Assembly: GCA_003573635.1 (NCBI GenBank)
Contig: QUTJ01031758.1
Coordinates: forward strand, 1-17,246
DNA: 17,246 bases
Source: Goniomonas avonlea
Lineage: Eukaryota > Cryptophyceae > Goniomonadida > Goniomonadaceae
Direction of reading: 5' to 3'
The notes under the pieces are model-generated. The model was not told the DNA's origin. It worked only from the letters and a program-made list of their open reading frames with translations, and made no database searches. Below, one piece after another: positions 5,801-13,478 of this stretch (positions are counted from its first letter, which is position 1; each line of letters opens with the position of its first letter). Position numbers and translations under genes: made by a program.

Positions 5801-8666
5801 CGTGCGAGGGTGGTTGACGACGCTGCTGGCCCTGATGTCTCGCGTGTGTGTGCTTGCCTGCGTGCGTGTGTGCTCACCCGATGACCCAGCTGGCTAACTG
5901 GAACTCTGTCGTCTCGTGCGCGCGTGTGCTTGCCTGCGTGCGTGTGCCCGTGGGTCACTGTGACTCCGGCACCCCGCGCGCGTTTGTCTTTGCCTACGTG
6001 CGTGCGTGCTCACCCGAGGACGCAGCTGGCGAACTGGAAGTCTGACATCTCGTCCACCAATTACTTTCGGCCTCTGAGCGACACCCTCATTCCAGTTTCC
6101 ACTCTTGCGCCGGCTGTGTTCCCGCACCAGCCTGAGGGAGTGCTTGGTCCTGGAGACGTGAGGCTGAAGCACAAGAAAACTCTCACCATGACCAAGGTGC
6201 GACGCTCTCGACCTCTGCCTCTCTGAGGGACCTGAGCACTGGACTGATTTGCCCTGCAGATCACCTTGGTGCTGCCCATGACCCTGTCAGAACTCCCGAG
6301 GGCCCTGCAACTTCTGCAATCTCTCCGCTCCCACCTTGATAAAGACGTCGCCGCTGCCCTTGTCTTTGTTGTCCCTGACGCTGAGGCCGGCGCTTTTGCT
6401 CCAGTTGCTGCTGGATTTGATCTCTGTCCGACCAAGGTGTGCCATCCTTTCATGTTTTCTTTTTCGTCTATGTCGCCGCCGATTTTGATTTCGTGTGCCA
6501 TCGTTTCATTTTCCTCTTCGTCTATGTCGCCGCCGAATTTGATTTCCGGCCACCAAGATGATCCAGCCACCAGGGGAGATAGAGGAGGGAGGAGAGGAGT
6601 GAGCTGTCTGCATCTCTATGCAGTTCTAGCACTCCTCCTTCGTATGTCCTCTCTCCTTCCGCTCTCCCTCTGCTCTCTCCTTTTCCCAGCCGCTCCCCTC
6701 CCGCTCTCCCAACTCACCTCACCCCACTTCTTCACCCTGCTCCCCTTTGCTGTGTGATGGCGGCACTAGAAGGCAGTCGGCTGAGGCTAAAAATTCTCCG
6801 CATTGAAATGATGTTGGAACGTTACAGATTGTCGCCGAGTCCACGATTCTGCCCGAGGTTGCGCAACTCCGCGACGTCGCACCCGCTGCCGCCACTTCGC
6901 TGCTGCGCCTCTGGGTTTCCAAGGTGTGTCTTTTGGGCAAGGGGTTCCCACGCCCACCGCGATGTCTGTGCATTGGTTGTCAAGCAGTGTTTTTACTGGG
7001 GGCGGGGGGGCTTCTGCGAGACACCCCGCAAGGTGCTCAGGTGGCCAAGAGATCTGGTCGGGTCAGGTTGCGAGTCAGGTTGCGAGTCGAGGTGTGGCGA
7101 AGGTCAGCCAAGATCTAGGTCCAATCTAAGGTCGGCCAAGCTCTCAGGTCGGCCAAGCTTAGGTCGGCCAAGATCTAGGTCCCATTGAAGGTCCGCCAAG
7201 GTCTCCGGTCCACGGCGTTCAGTGCGGTCCGTGAAGGTCGTCGGCTAAGGTTGTGAGTCAAGGTGTTCGGTAGCTGCTCCCTCTTGCAGCCTCTGTCGAA
7301 AAGGTGTTCCCTCTTGCAGCGCTCTGTCGCACTCACCCCGCCCACCACCAGGTGGTCCGCACGGAGTTCTTCCTCGTGCTGCGGGCTGACGCAGTCCTTG
7401 TCCGCGGCCTCGCGCTCTCCGACCTCGTCGCTGGCGACCAGGCGATATTCGCAAACCCCGAGCTCGGCGCCGGCGTGTGCGGGTGGGTGCTCTTGCTCAC
7501 ACATTCTATCCCTAGACCTCGCCCTTGTTCCGAATGGCTGGCTCGTAGATCAAGCGTGCGTGATTTGTGAGTCGTCGTCGCAGGTGGAGCACCGCCGCCG
7601 ACCTTCTGGAGGTCACCAGCTGTTTGGAGATCTTGCCCGAGACCGAAGGGTTTGCCGACGTGCCTGCGCTGTTCTCGCGCCAACTCGCCCTCAGCGCTCT
7701 CGAGAAGGTCCGTTGTATTCTCAGAAAACTGCCGTGACACGTCGTGCTTGTGCATGACGTGGAATGCGTTTGCAGATAGTCGACGTGGCAAAGTTGGTGC
7801 GCGAGTACCAAGCGGCGGAGAAGCGTGAGCCAGGCTGCGGGTGGACCGAGGCTGCCCTCTACCGCCTCTCGGTGCGCAGACACGGCACACAGGCAGACAC
7901 GCAGGCAGACACGCAGGCAGACACGCAGGCAGACAGTACACACAAGCTGCCCTCTACCTCCTCTCGGTGCGCCGACACTCAGGCAGACACGCAGGCAGGC
8001 ACGAGAGGAAGTGAGGAAGGCAGGCAGGCACGAGAGAAGGGAGGGGAAGGCAGGCAGGCACGAGGGGAAGGAGAGGAAGGCAGGCAGGCACGAGAGGAAG
8101 GAGAGGAAGGCAGGCAGGCACGAGGGGAAGGAGAGGAAGGCAGGCAGGCACGAGGGGAAGGAGGGGAAGACCAACAGCACGAGAGGAATAACACTGCTTC
8201 GACAGTCGTGCCAACACTTTGAGAGGCTGCACACCCCTGCGTCCCCTGACGCCCCTCTGCTCTGGGGCGACGACAGCGTCTGGTCCTTGCGCGAGGTCCG
8301 TCTTCACTCGTGCTGTTAGCTGTGTGGTCCTGACACCCGCTGTTACGCTGTGCGGTCCCGACGCTTGAGGTTGGTCGCCTTCAATTTTATTAACCACCTG
8401 TCACACCAAGAAAGCTATTGAGCCATCTGTCGAGTCCTACACCCGTGCAACTCTGACACCGTGGTCAGCTGGACATCTGGTCTGGTGGTGCTGATCTTGA
8501 GTCGTACATGGTGGTTGTCAGCGATCAGATCGGTCTGCAGCCTGCGGTGGTCCACTCTCTCATCAACAAGAGGCTCGCGATAACTAATGCAACCAACCCC
8601 AGCGGTGCGTTCAACCAATCTGTTGCAGTCGGCAGAACCTACTTGTTGCATGCCCGCCTGGTGTGA
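2875..8666 (+). CDS. Secreted protein with Ig/filamin-like region and two tandem DUF6492-like glycosyltransferase domains (about 15 exons)
   Basis: Model exons: 2875-3852, 3975-4089, 4279-4445, 4681-4760, 5047-5141 (alternative start 5056), 5243-5314, 5370-5506, 6026-6196, 6260-6436, 6828-6923, 7352-7482, 7584-7707, 7776-7871, 8206-8295, 8469-8666. All junction phases agree, giving 908 residues. Residues 1-20 are a signal peptide. Residues 21-280 contain beta-rich Ig-like sequence, including SPGNYTVEVVLV and GSPFEVQV as in filamin repeats. Domain 1 starts at SITAVLPLGVEDV (283) and domain 2 at ITLVLPMTLSELP (606). Each then shows, in order, a LLPE or ILPE strand, [ST]-[DE]-F-[YF] before a strand, an AA-x-[IL]-L helix, a W-[IT]-E motif (507, 804), an F-x3-H then L-x-G-x-D-x-V motif, and a final L-x-x-W exon. 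I recall the family as GT-A-like sugar transferases with an Asp-rich metal site. Domain 1 reads TPQ there (387-389) and domain 2 reads RAD (707-709), so domain 1 is probably inactive. Several introns fall at equivalent places in both domains, arguing for internal duplication. Two separate genes remain possible, but exon 8 links the domains in frame. Confidence 0.62.
3853..3974 (+). other. Intron 1 of gene 3, open in frame with a hydrophobic tail
   Basis: Splicing from CCG|GTATAT to CACAG|GGG joins EEQIP to the strand leading to VPVRFADETSLLPE in phase 0. If the intron is retained, the frame stays open to a TGA at 3958-3960 and appends a segment rich in Ile, Val and Thr (IPIVIPTLIVFVCIKFL), which looks like a membrane anchor. 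An alternative donor at 3862 gives the same phase. Confidence 0.5.
4143..4269. repeat. 63-bp tandem duplication inside intron 2 of gene 3
   Basis: Two units of about 62-64 bp (4143-4205 and 4206-4269) differ at a few positions. Both contain the core TCATGGCCCATACGTC or a close variant, and both end in ACCGAC. They lie just upstream of the acceptor used at 4278. A partial third unit (CATGGACCAGAGG...) precedes them. Confidence 0.75.
4778..4811. repeat. 12-bp perfect inverted repeat in intron 4 of gene 3
   Basis: TGTATGCGAGAG (4778-4789) and CTCTCGCATACA (4800-4811) are exact reverse complements with a 10-nt loop. It begins 17 nt after the proposed donor at 4761. It could form a stem in the pre-mRNA. 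No function is shown. Confidence 0.6.
4876..4931. repeat. Short direct repeat (two copies of about 26 bp) in intron 4 of gene 3
   Basis: The string AATTTCCACATACATAGCAA followed by ATTGTC occurs twice in a row, separated by only a few bases. It is AT-rich compared with its surroundings and lies in an intron. Confidence 0.75.
5507..6025. repeat. Intron 7 of gene 3: GTGTGCGTGCGAGG array and copied acceptor junction
   Basis: The 519-bp intron starts at a GTGCGT donor (5507). It contains about four units of GTGTGCGTGCGAGG around 5750-5815, then two related units of about 80 bp (near 5838-5915 and 5974-6055). The second unit carries the real acceptor and the start of exon 8 (LANWKSD). The first carries a near copy, with a decoy AG at 5888-5889 followed by LANWNSV. 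The decoy reading frame is not needed by the model. Confidence 0.65.
6437..6546. repeat. Donor-anchored tandem duplication in intron 9 of gene 3
   Basis: Unit 1 (6437-6492, 56 bp) begins exactly at the donor GT after exon 9. Unit 2 (6493-6546, 54 bp) repeats it, also beginning GTGTGCCATC. The shared core includes TTCGTCTATGTCGCCGCCGA. The rest of the 391-bp intron is a long pyrimidine-rich stretch (about 6620-6750). Confidence 0.8.
7030..7345. repeat. Minisatellite of AGGTCGGCCAAG units and duplicated acceptor-like sequence in intron 10 of gene 3
   Basis: A run of related units (CAGGTTGCGAGT twice, then five or more variants of AGGTCGGCCAAG) fills about 7065-7215. Nearer the acceptor, CTCTTGCAG followed by a CTCTGTCG-like string occurs twice (around 7285 and 7315). 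This makes two decoy acceptors upstream of the one used at 7351. Confidence 0.65.
7851..8170. repeat. Copied exon 13 donor junction plus two minisatellites in intron 13 of gene 3
   Basis: The end of exon 13 with its donor (GCTGCCCTCTACC...CTCTCG|GTGCGC, 7851 onward) is copied 95 bp downstream (7946 onward) with few changes. Between the copies lie four ACACGCAGGCAG-type units. From about 8010 to 8170 a 30-bp purine-rich unit (core GAAGGCAGGCAGGCACGAGG) repeats about five times. All of this lies in a 334-bp intron. Confidence 0.75.
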
Positions 8667-8977
8667 ATACCAGCCGGGCGGCTGGTACGGGCACGTGCTG
8701 TAGTCTTTGAATACAGAAAGGTGAATAGAAAAGAAAAAGGCGCCAAAAAGGCGAAAAGGGGGGAACGAAAGTATAATCAACGCGGGTTCGCCGTACCAGC
8801 CAAATAAAACCAGCCGCAGGTTTTGATACCAGATACAGGAAGTAGGCACTAGTATTGCGTGACCCCGCCCCCCACTTCCCTCATGCTGCGCCATGCACTG
8901 CTTTATGCGGAGCGCCCCTTGTGTTGCGTCATGCTCCTCGCGCTGCCAGTCCCGTAGGCAACGCTTGCCGAGATCAG
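8667..8977. other. Gap between gene 3 and gene 4, with hairpin and possible first exon
   Basis: A perfect 8-bp stem with a 4-nt loop (TACCAGCC at 8668-8675, GGCTGGTA at 8680-8687) starts 1 nt after the TGA of gene 3. AATAAA occurs at 8803-8808 and may be its polyadenylation signal. An ATG at 8650 opens a short frame (MPAWCEYQPGGWYGH) ending at a phase-0 donor (8695). It could be the missing first exon of gene 4, but it overlaps the gene 3 stop. Nothing else is recognised. Confidence 0.4.
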
Positions 8978-9501
8978 GCGCAACCTCCCTCGAATCGAAA
9001 GGCTCAACCTCCAACTGCAGTGGCTTCTCCCGCGCCCCAGGCACCGTCCCCCGCACCTCGGGCACAAGCTCCAGCTCCAACTCCCCCCCCAGCACCGGCG
9101 CCGCCGCCTGCTGCCGTAGCCGAAGTCGACGACGATGAATGGACGACAGTCGCAACAAATGAGGTGAGGTGGCGACAATGAACGGGCGACAGTTGCAACG
9201 AAGAGGTAGATGACGACGATGTATTGGCCGCAGTCGCAACAAATGCAACCAATGAGGTGGGGACGATCTCTGGGCATGGGTGGGTGGGTGCGCGAGTGAA
9301 TGGGTGAGTGAGTGGGTGCCAGGATGACAGCCCAGTCCTCCCAACCACGCGCGTACTCACGCTCTCGCGCACTCACGCTCGCTCTTACTGACATCCGCAC
9401 TCATCAGCCCACGTGGTCACGTCCGGCACCCACCCCGCCGCCCTCGCAACCCCCGGCTCCGGCTCCAGCACAGCGGCGCCAAGACTCTGCCCCCGAGTAC
9501 C

Positions 9502-9532
<31 letters not shown>

Positions 9533-10697
9533 ACTGCAGCAACTGCAACAGCAGCAGCAACTGCAACAGCAGCAGCAGCAGCAGCAACAGCAACAGCAGC
9601 AGGCGGCATCGTCGGAGAAGCTGTGGGTGGACGTTGACGACACTGCAAGTGGCGAGGTGGGTGTTTCGTGTATGGTTCCCCCGGTTATGTGGGAGGTGTG
9701 GGTGGCCTTGTATGTGGGTGTTTCGTGTGGTGTCCCCGGTAATGTGGGAGTGTGGGTGGCCTTGAGAGTGTTTCGTGTATGGGCTCCCCCGGTTATGTGG
9801 GTCGTGTCCCCGTCGGTGTCCCAAGTTTGCGGGTCATGCGTGGCCTCATGTCCAACTCTAATCAACTAAAGCGTGCCCCGTCATGTCCAACTCTAATCAA
9901 CTCAAGCGTCCCCCTCATGTCCAACTCCAATCAACTAAAGCGAAACCCTCATCTTCAACTCTAATCAACTAACGGCAATTCTCGCTGCGATAACAAGTCC
10001 CACGGAATCAGCCAACCACCGTACATCGCATTTAACTAACTCGCTCGTAGGTCAACGTGTACTCTGGGGAGGAGGCGGAAGTGCGTGACTGGCTCGCCTG
10101 GAAGTCAAAGAGCAAAAAGAAGGCTGAGTCGTTCCAGCTGCGGCCTGCGCGTGTTCACACTGTCGACCGTGAGGTAACGCGCTCTGTGTGCTCCTTGCCC
10201 CCCCGCCTCTCGCTCCTACGTGACGTGTCAACTCTCGGCCTCTCCCCCCCCCCCCTTGGAAGACTTTCACATGCCTTTGGGCTCGCTCCCCAACCCTCGC
10301 TGCATGGTCGGTGGCGCATATTTGAACAGGACTGACGTAAAGCGCAGGAGTTAAAGAAGAACAAAGCCATGCGCACCGCACAGCTCGAACTCGCTACTAA
10401 GATTGCCAAGGTACATTTTAACATATCATTGCGAGGGTAAATTTTAACACTGCGAGGGTAAATCTGAAACATTGGAAAATCGGTAGGGGGAAGATTTATG
10501 CCACAGATTGCCTCTGAACAATCTGAGATCTGGATTGGAATTGTCTAGATCGCTAGAATTACTGTGTGTGAGGTTCTGACAGCCGAGGTTAACAGGCGGA
10601 AGCGGAGCTCTTGGCCAAGCAACAACAGATGCAGCAAGCGTTCGCTGAGCTCGAGGCCGCCAAAAAGGTTCTTGCAGATCAAATGGGAGACTTTTAG
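8978..10697 (+). CDS. Pro/Ala-rich, poly-Gln, coiled-coil protein (5' end incomplete)
   Basis: Model exons 8978-9163, 9408-9656, 10051-10173, 10348-10410 and 10596-10697 (TAG stop) all join in phase 0, giving 240 residues without the N-terminus. The first visible exon follows the acceptor GATCAG (8977). Its frame is open further left but has no ATG, so an upstream exon is missing; see the gap entry for one candidate. Order: a Pro/Ala-rich low-complexity region, an acidic VDDDEWTTVATNE patch, a second Pro-rich stretch, a Gln tract of more than 30 residues interrupted by Leu (about 9503-9600, mixed CAG/CAA), a WVDVDDTASGE acidic patch, a charged EVRDWLAWKSKSKKKAES region, then a predicted coiled coil ending VLADQMGDF. 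No known family is recognised. A scaffold or RNA-related role is only a guess. The coiled-coil exons are the most reliable part. Confidence 0.55.
9125..9260. repeat. Triplicated exon-donor junction at the first visible exon of gene 4
   Basis: The exon end (GACGACGATGAATGG...AATGAG|GTGAGG, donor 9164) is followed by two diverged copies, each ending GAG|GT (9205/9206 and 9256/9257). The later copies lie in the intron and supply decoy donors 42 and 93 nt downstream. A TGA in the intron blocks a longer in-frame exon. Confidence 0.65.
9503..9602. repeat. CAG/CAA trinucleotide array encoding poly-Gln
   Basis: About 100 bp of CAG and CAA codons with scattered CTG occur within exon 2 of gene 4, in frame as Gln with Leu interruptions. 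CAA interruptions usually stabilise such arrays. Confidence 0.9.
9657..9815. repeat. Donor-anchored tandem repeat in intron 2 of gene 4
   Basis: The first unit (9657-9713, 57 bp) begins exactly at the donor GT. A second (from 9714) also starts GTGGGTGTTTCGTGT, and a third partial unit starts near 9766. The shared core includes CCCCGGTTATGTGGG. Confidence 0.8.
9846..9975. repeat. Four 34-35-bp tandem units carrying CTAATCAAC in intron 2 of gene 4
   Basis: Units start at 9846, 9881, 9915 and 9949, each reading TCATGTCCAACTCTAATCAA or a close variant. Three units contain CTAAT, which resembles a branch-point sequence, about 80-190 nt before the acceptor at 10050; the third unit has CCAAT. Confidence 0.8.
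10411..10463. repeat. Donor-anchored short tandem repeat in intron 4 of gene 4
   Basis: Units 10411-10436 and 10437-10457 each begin GTA(C/A)ATTTTAACA and end TGCGAGG. A third GTAAAT follows at 10458. The first GT is the splice donor. Confidence 0.75.
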
Positions 10698-11234
10698 ATA
10701 GTCCCAATGGACCTGCTGCCTCGCTACCAAACTGTTCATGAAACAGCAAGTGCCTGACAACAAAACTTGTTCTTGTGGACCAGTTGGAGGACCTCGCTAA
10801 CTGCCATAACACGGTGGTACTTGGTGTTTTGTCTGTTGGCCAAGTTCCACGAGCTTGGGAAGACGTTAGACAGATAATTTTCGCACGTCTGTCCACAGTG
10901 TGACAGGTCAGCATTTTCAGTGATTTTGATTCGGCCGCTTCAGTGATTACGTGATCTTCTCGGGACACGAAACCCATTTTGAACAGTGATTAAAGAAGTC
11001 CGAACTCGCACAAACGAATCAATGATTGAGTGGGCGAGGTGCCATGAAACAAACAGCTGAAAACTCGAGGAAGATCGTGCACTAGTGGTCTCAAAAGGAT
11101 TATTGAACCGAATGCAGCATGGTCCAGCATAAGGAGTTTTTTTTTCAAGTGAATATGAAAGTCGGAAAAACAATCTTCTGAGCAGATTCGGTTATTGTAG
11201 GTAACCATCTACTGACGAAATACAGGCCTTGACC
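10698..11234. other. Convergent intergenic region, left part, no gene recognised
   Basis: This stretch follows the TAG of gene 4 and has several short open frames without recognisable content or consistent splice signals. Base composition becomes more AT-rich to the right. It probably holds the 3' UTR of gene 4. Confidence 0.4.
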
Positions 11235-11520
11235 TGGATCGAAACGTTTTTTCTGGAACCAATTGATGGCCAGAAATATGAAAAACACTTTTTTTCCGAA
11301 TCCAATTCAAGGTCACCGGCCTATGAGCTTAGCTTACAAAAACTGTTTTCTCATAAAAACAACCATGTCCCATTTAATATTAATGGCCAAACCTTAAATT
11401 GGATCAAAACATTTTTTCCGAAACCAATTTGTGGCCACAAAACGTTTTTCCGAAACCAATTCATGAATACAAAAACGTTTTTTTGGCCAAATCCAATTTC
11501 TTGGCCTGGCCACGAAATCG
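11235..11520. repeat. AT-rich degenerate tandem array
   Basis: About six or seven diverged units of roughly 32-45 bp follow the pattern AAAACGTTTTT-CCGAAACCAATT-x-GGCCA. The clearest are the units at about 11406-11438, 11439-11470 and 11471-11515. The array lies in the gap between the 3' ends of genes 4 and 5. Confidence 0.6.
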
Positions 11521-11642
11521 GCAGTAGATGGTACTGTATTTAGCAGGGAATCCGAGTGCTTGTCTTCCATGATCATCGAAGCGCGGTAAGGAAAAAATGT
11601 ATTTGCAATTCACGCGGCAACCAGGTCTGCGTTGAACGAACA
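11521..11642. other. 3' flank of the desaturase gene
   Basis: No gene is seen. It presumably carries the 3' UTR of the minus-strand desaturase ending at 11643. Confidence 0.35.
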
Positions 11643-13373
11643 TCAATGCTTCTTGTTGGAGGTCAGCCTGCCGACCGCGTACTGGGGCAGCATGGCGCGA
11701 GCGACCTCGGTGTGCTTGTGCACCCCGCCCTCGAACGCCGCCGTGGCGTCACGCCCGTAGTACTTGCCCAAAATAGCACGCCCCGCAGGGTGCAGGTCCT
11801 CGAACGCCGTCAAGTCATACACCAGCCCGTCGATGGTCAGCAGTCGCGCTGCCTGCTTGCTGCACGCCTCCAACTCCGCCATGGTAAACTGCAGGCCACG
11901 CGGTGTCAGGTTCCGACACCTGGGGCAAGAGGGGGGGGGGGGGGGGGGGCACACACAGAGACACCCTGCTACGCAAAACCAGCAAACGCGCACACACAAA
12001 AAACACACAAAAAACAAAAAAAAACACAGAAGCAAAACGCACCTTGGGCAGCGTAGCAGGGTCGATCATCTCGTCAGCCTTGCGCACGGTCGCCCGCCGC
12101 CTGTGCGAGACAAGCCCCAACCGCGCGCAGGTGTCCACAAAGAGCTTGGTCGGGTTGTACTGCAGCAGGCCGTGCTCGTTGGTGGCGTAGTCGTACGGGT
12201 ACGCGTGGTGGTAGTTGTGCCACCCCTCCCCGGCAGCCGCCAGCGACACCCACAAGTTCTCAGCCGGCCGGATGTTGGGCAGGTACGGACGCATCCCCCA
12301 CAAGTGTGCCGCGCTGTTCACCAACCACGTCGCGTGCAGCACCAGAACGTACCGCAGAACGCCCGCGACAAGGAACCCGCCCCACGCGTCACCCCACATC
12401 GACGCCACCATTGTCGGCATTCCGAAACAGAACAGAGGCGCCAGCCACGGGTAGTGCCTGCGCGCCGCTCCCGTGTCAGCAACGCCACGCGAGACGGAGA
12501 CGCCCACCGCGCTCGCACGCACGCTGGGGGCACACGCTCCCTAAACAGCAAAAGGACAGCGCACGCGTGCGGGAGGGCTCGCACGCGCACAGGCGCACGT
12601 GGTCTGGAAGACTCGCACTCGCGCACACACAGGCAACCACGGCAAACAACGCACGTGTTCNGGAAGCGAATCACGGGGTCGGCGAGCAGGTCGTCAACGT
12701 GCACTTTCTTGCCCGCCTCCACGACAGTGTGGTTCTTGCGAACCAACAGCCAACCCACGTGGCTCCACCAGAACCCCTGCCGCGACACCCTCGTCAGCAC
12801 AAAAACGGCCACACAACCGCCAGAGCAGCGCGGGCACACACGCACCTCGTTGGAGTTGTGAGGGTCCTCCTCGGTGTCCACGGCCTTGTGGTGCAGTCGG
12901 TGGTCCCTGCACCACTTGAACAGCGTCCCCTGGTTGCTCACGCACGCACACAGCATGAGGTACACCCGCAACGGCCACGCCGCCTGGTACGTCCTGTGCG
13001 CCCACAGCCTGTGCGCGCCCGCAGTGATGCCCATCGCAGCAAAGTTGTACGTGAACAGCGCCCACGCCACGGTCTTGAGGTTAAAGTTGGCCACCATAAA
13101 GTACACAGAGTAGATGGCCACAGCATGCAAAATTCCAAGGTAGATGCAGTTGAACCAGTGCAGCCCTTGCTTCTGGTAAACGCAATATTAGTCCGAGGTG
13201 CACAACAGCAGCATGATGAGAAACACGAGCTCGAGCCACACCTTGGGAGATGCAGAACGGGAAACTGAGACCGAGATTGCAGGATCGGCAACGTGTGTTT
13301 GCATGCTTGTAGACGCCGCTGGCTTCTGTGATTGCATTTCAGCAGACACGGGCACGCCAAGGGCGTGCATCAT
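11643..13373 (-). CDS. Delta-9 acyl-CoA/acyl-lipid desaturase with C-terminal cytochrome b5 domain (5 exons)
   Basis: Exons in transcript order are 13373-13242, 13172-12846, 12776-12655, 12457-12043 and 11888-11643. All junction phases match (0, 0, 2, 0), giving 413 residues. The enzyme introduces the first cis double bond (delta-9) into saturated acyl chains in the ER membrane, taking electrons through its own cytochrome b5. The three di-iron His boxes are intact: HRLWAH (98-103), HRLHH (135-139) and HNYHH (274-278), plus the extra His in NSAAH (245). Between them are PHNSNEGFWWSHVGWL and DPVIRF, both diagnostic. The C-terminal b5 domain (about 333-413) has a heme motif HPAG (365-368) instead of HPGG and a second His in VHKH. 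The domain order matches fungal OLE1. The N-terminal exon is less conserved, and ATG 13373 is chosen because it keeps phase. N at 12661 makes residue 192 undetermined (CNG); Gln is usual there. The last intron contains a 19-base homopolymer (11931-11949). Confidence 0.93.
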
Positions 13374-13478
13374 TTTCCGCCGTGCTGGCAGCGACCAAGT
13401 GATGCAAGCGATGGTAGGGATCAGTAGACACGTGGCGAACGATTGCTGCGGAAAGTGTGAATGCCGAGCAAGTAACTA
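13374..13478 (-). promoter_or_regulatory. 105-bp spacer between two desaturase-family genes
   Basis: This must contain both the 3' end signals of the upstream gene (stop at 13479) and the promoter of the delta-9 desaturase (ATG at 13373). No motif is recognised. Confidence 0.35.

Noticed and set aside
7512-8234. Minus-strand frame with repeated LPAFLSFPSC units
   Set aside because: The repeats are the translation of the 30-bp intronic minisatellite and have no start context or flanking domain.
8415-9344. 309-codon minus-strand open frame
   Set aside because: It runs antisense over the last exon of gene 3 and the Pro-rich exon of gene 4, both supported by splice phase. The product is mostly low complexity.
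10444-10977. 177-codon minus-strand frame at the 3' end of gene 4
   Set aside because: It overlaps the coiled-coil exon antisense, contains no recognisable motif and has no supporting splice or start signals.
11764-12861. Long plus-strand frame over the desaturase
   Set aside because: Antisense shadow of the desaturase exons; the product is Arg/His/Thr-rich without domains.
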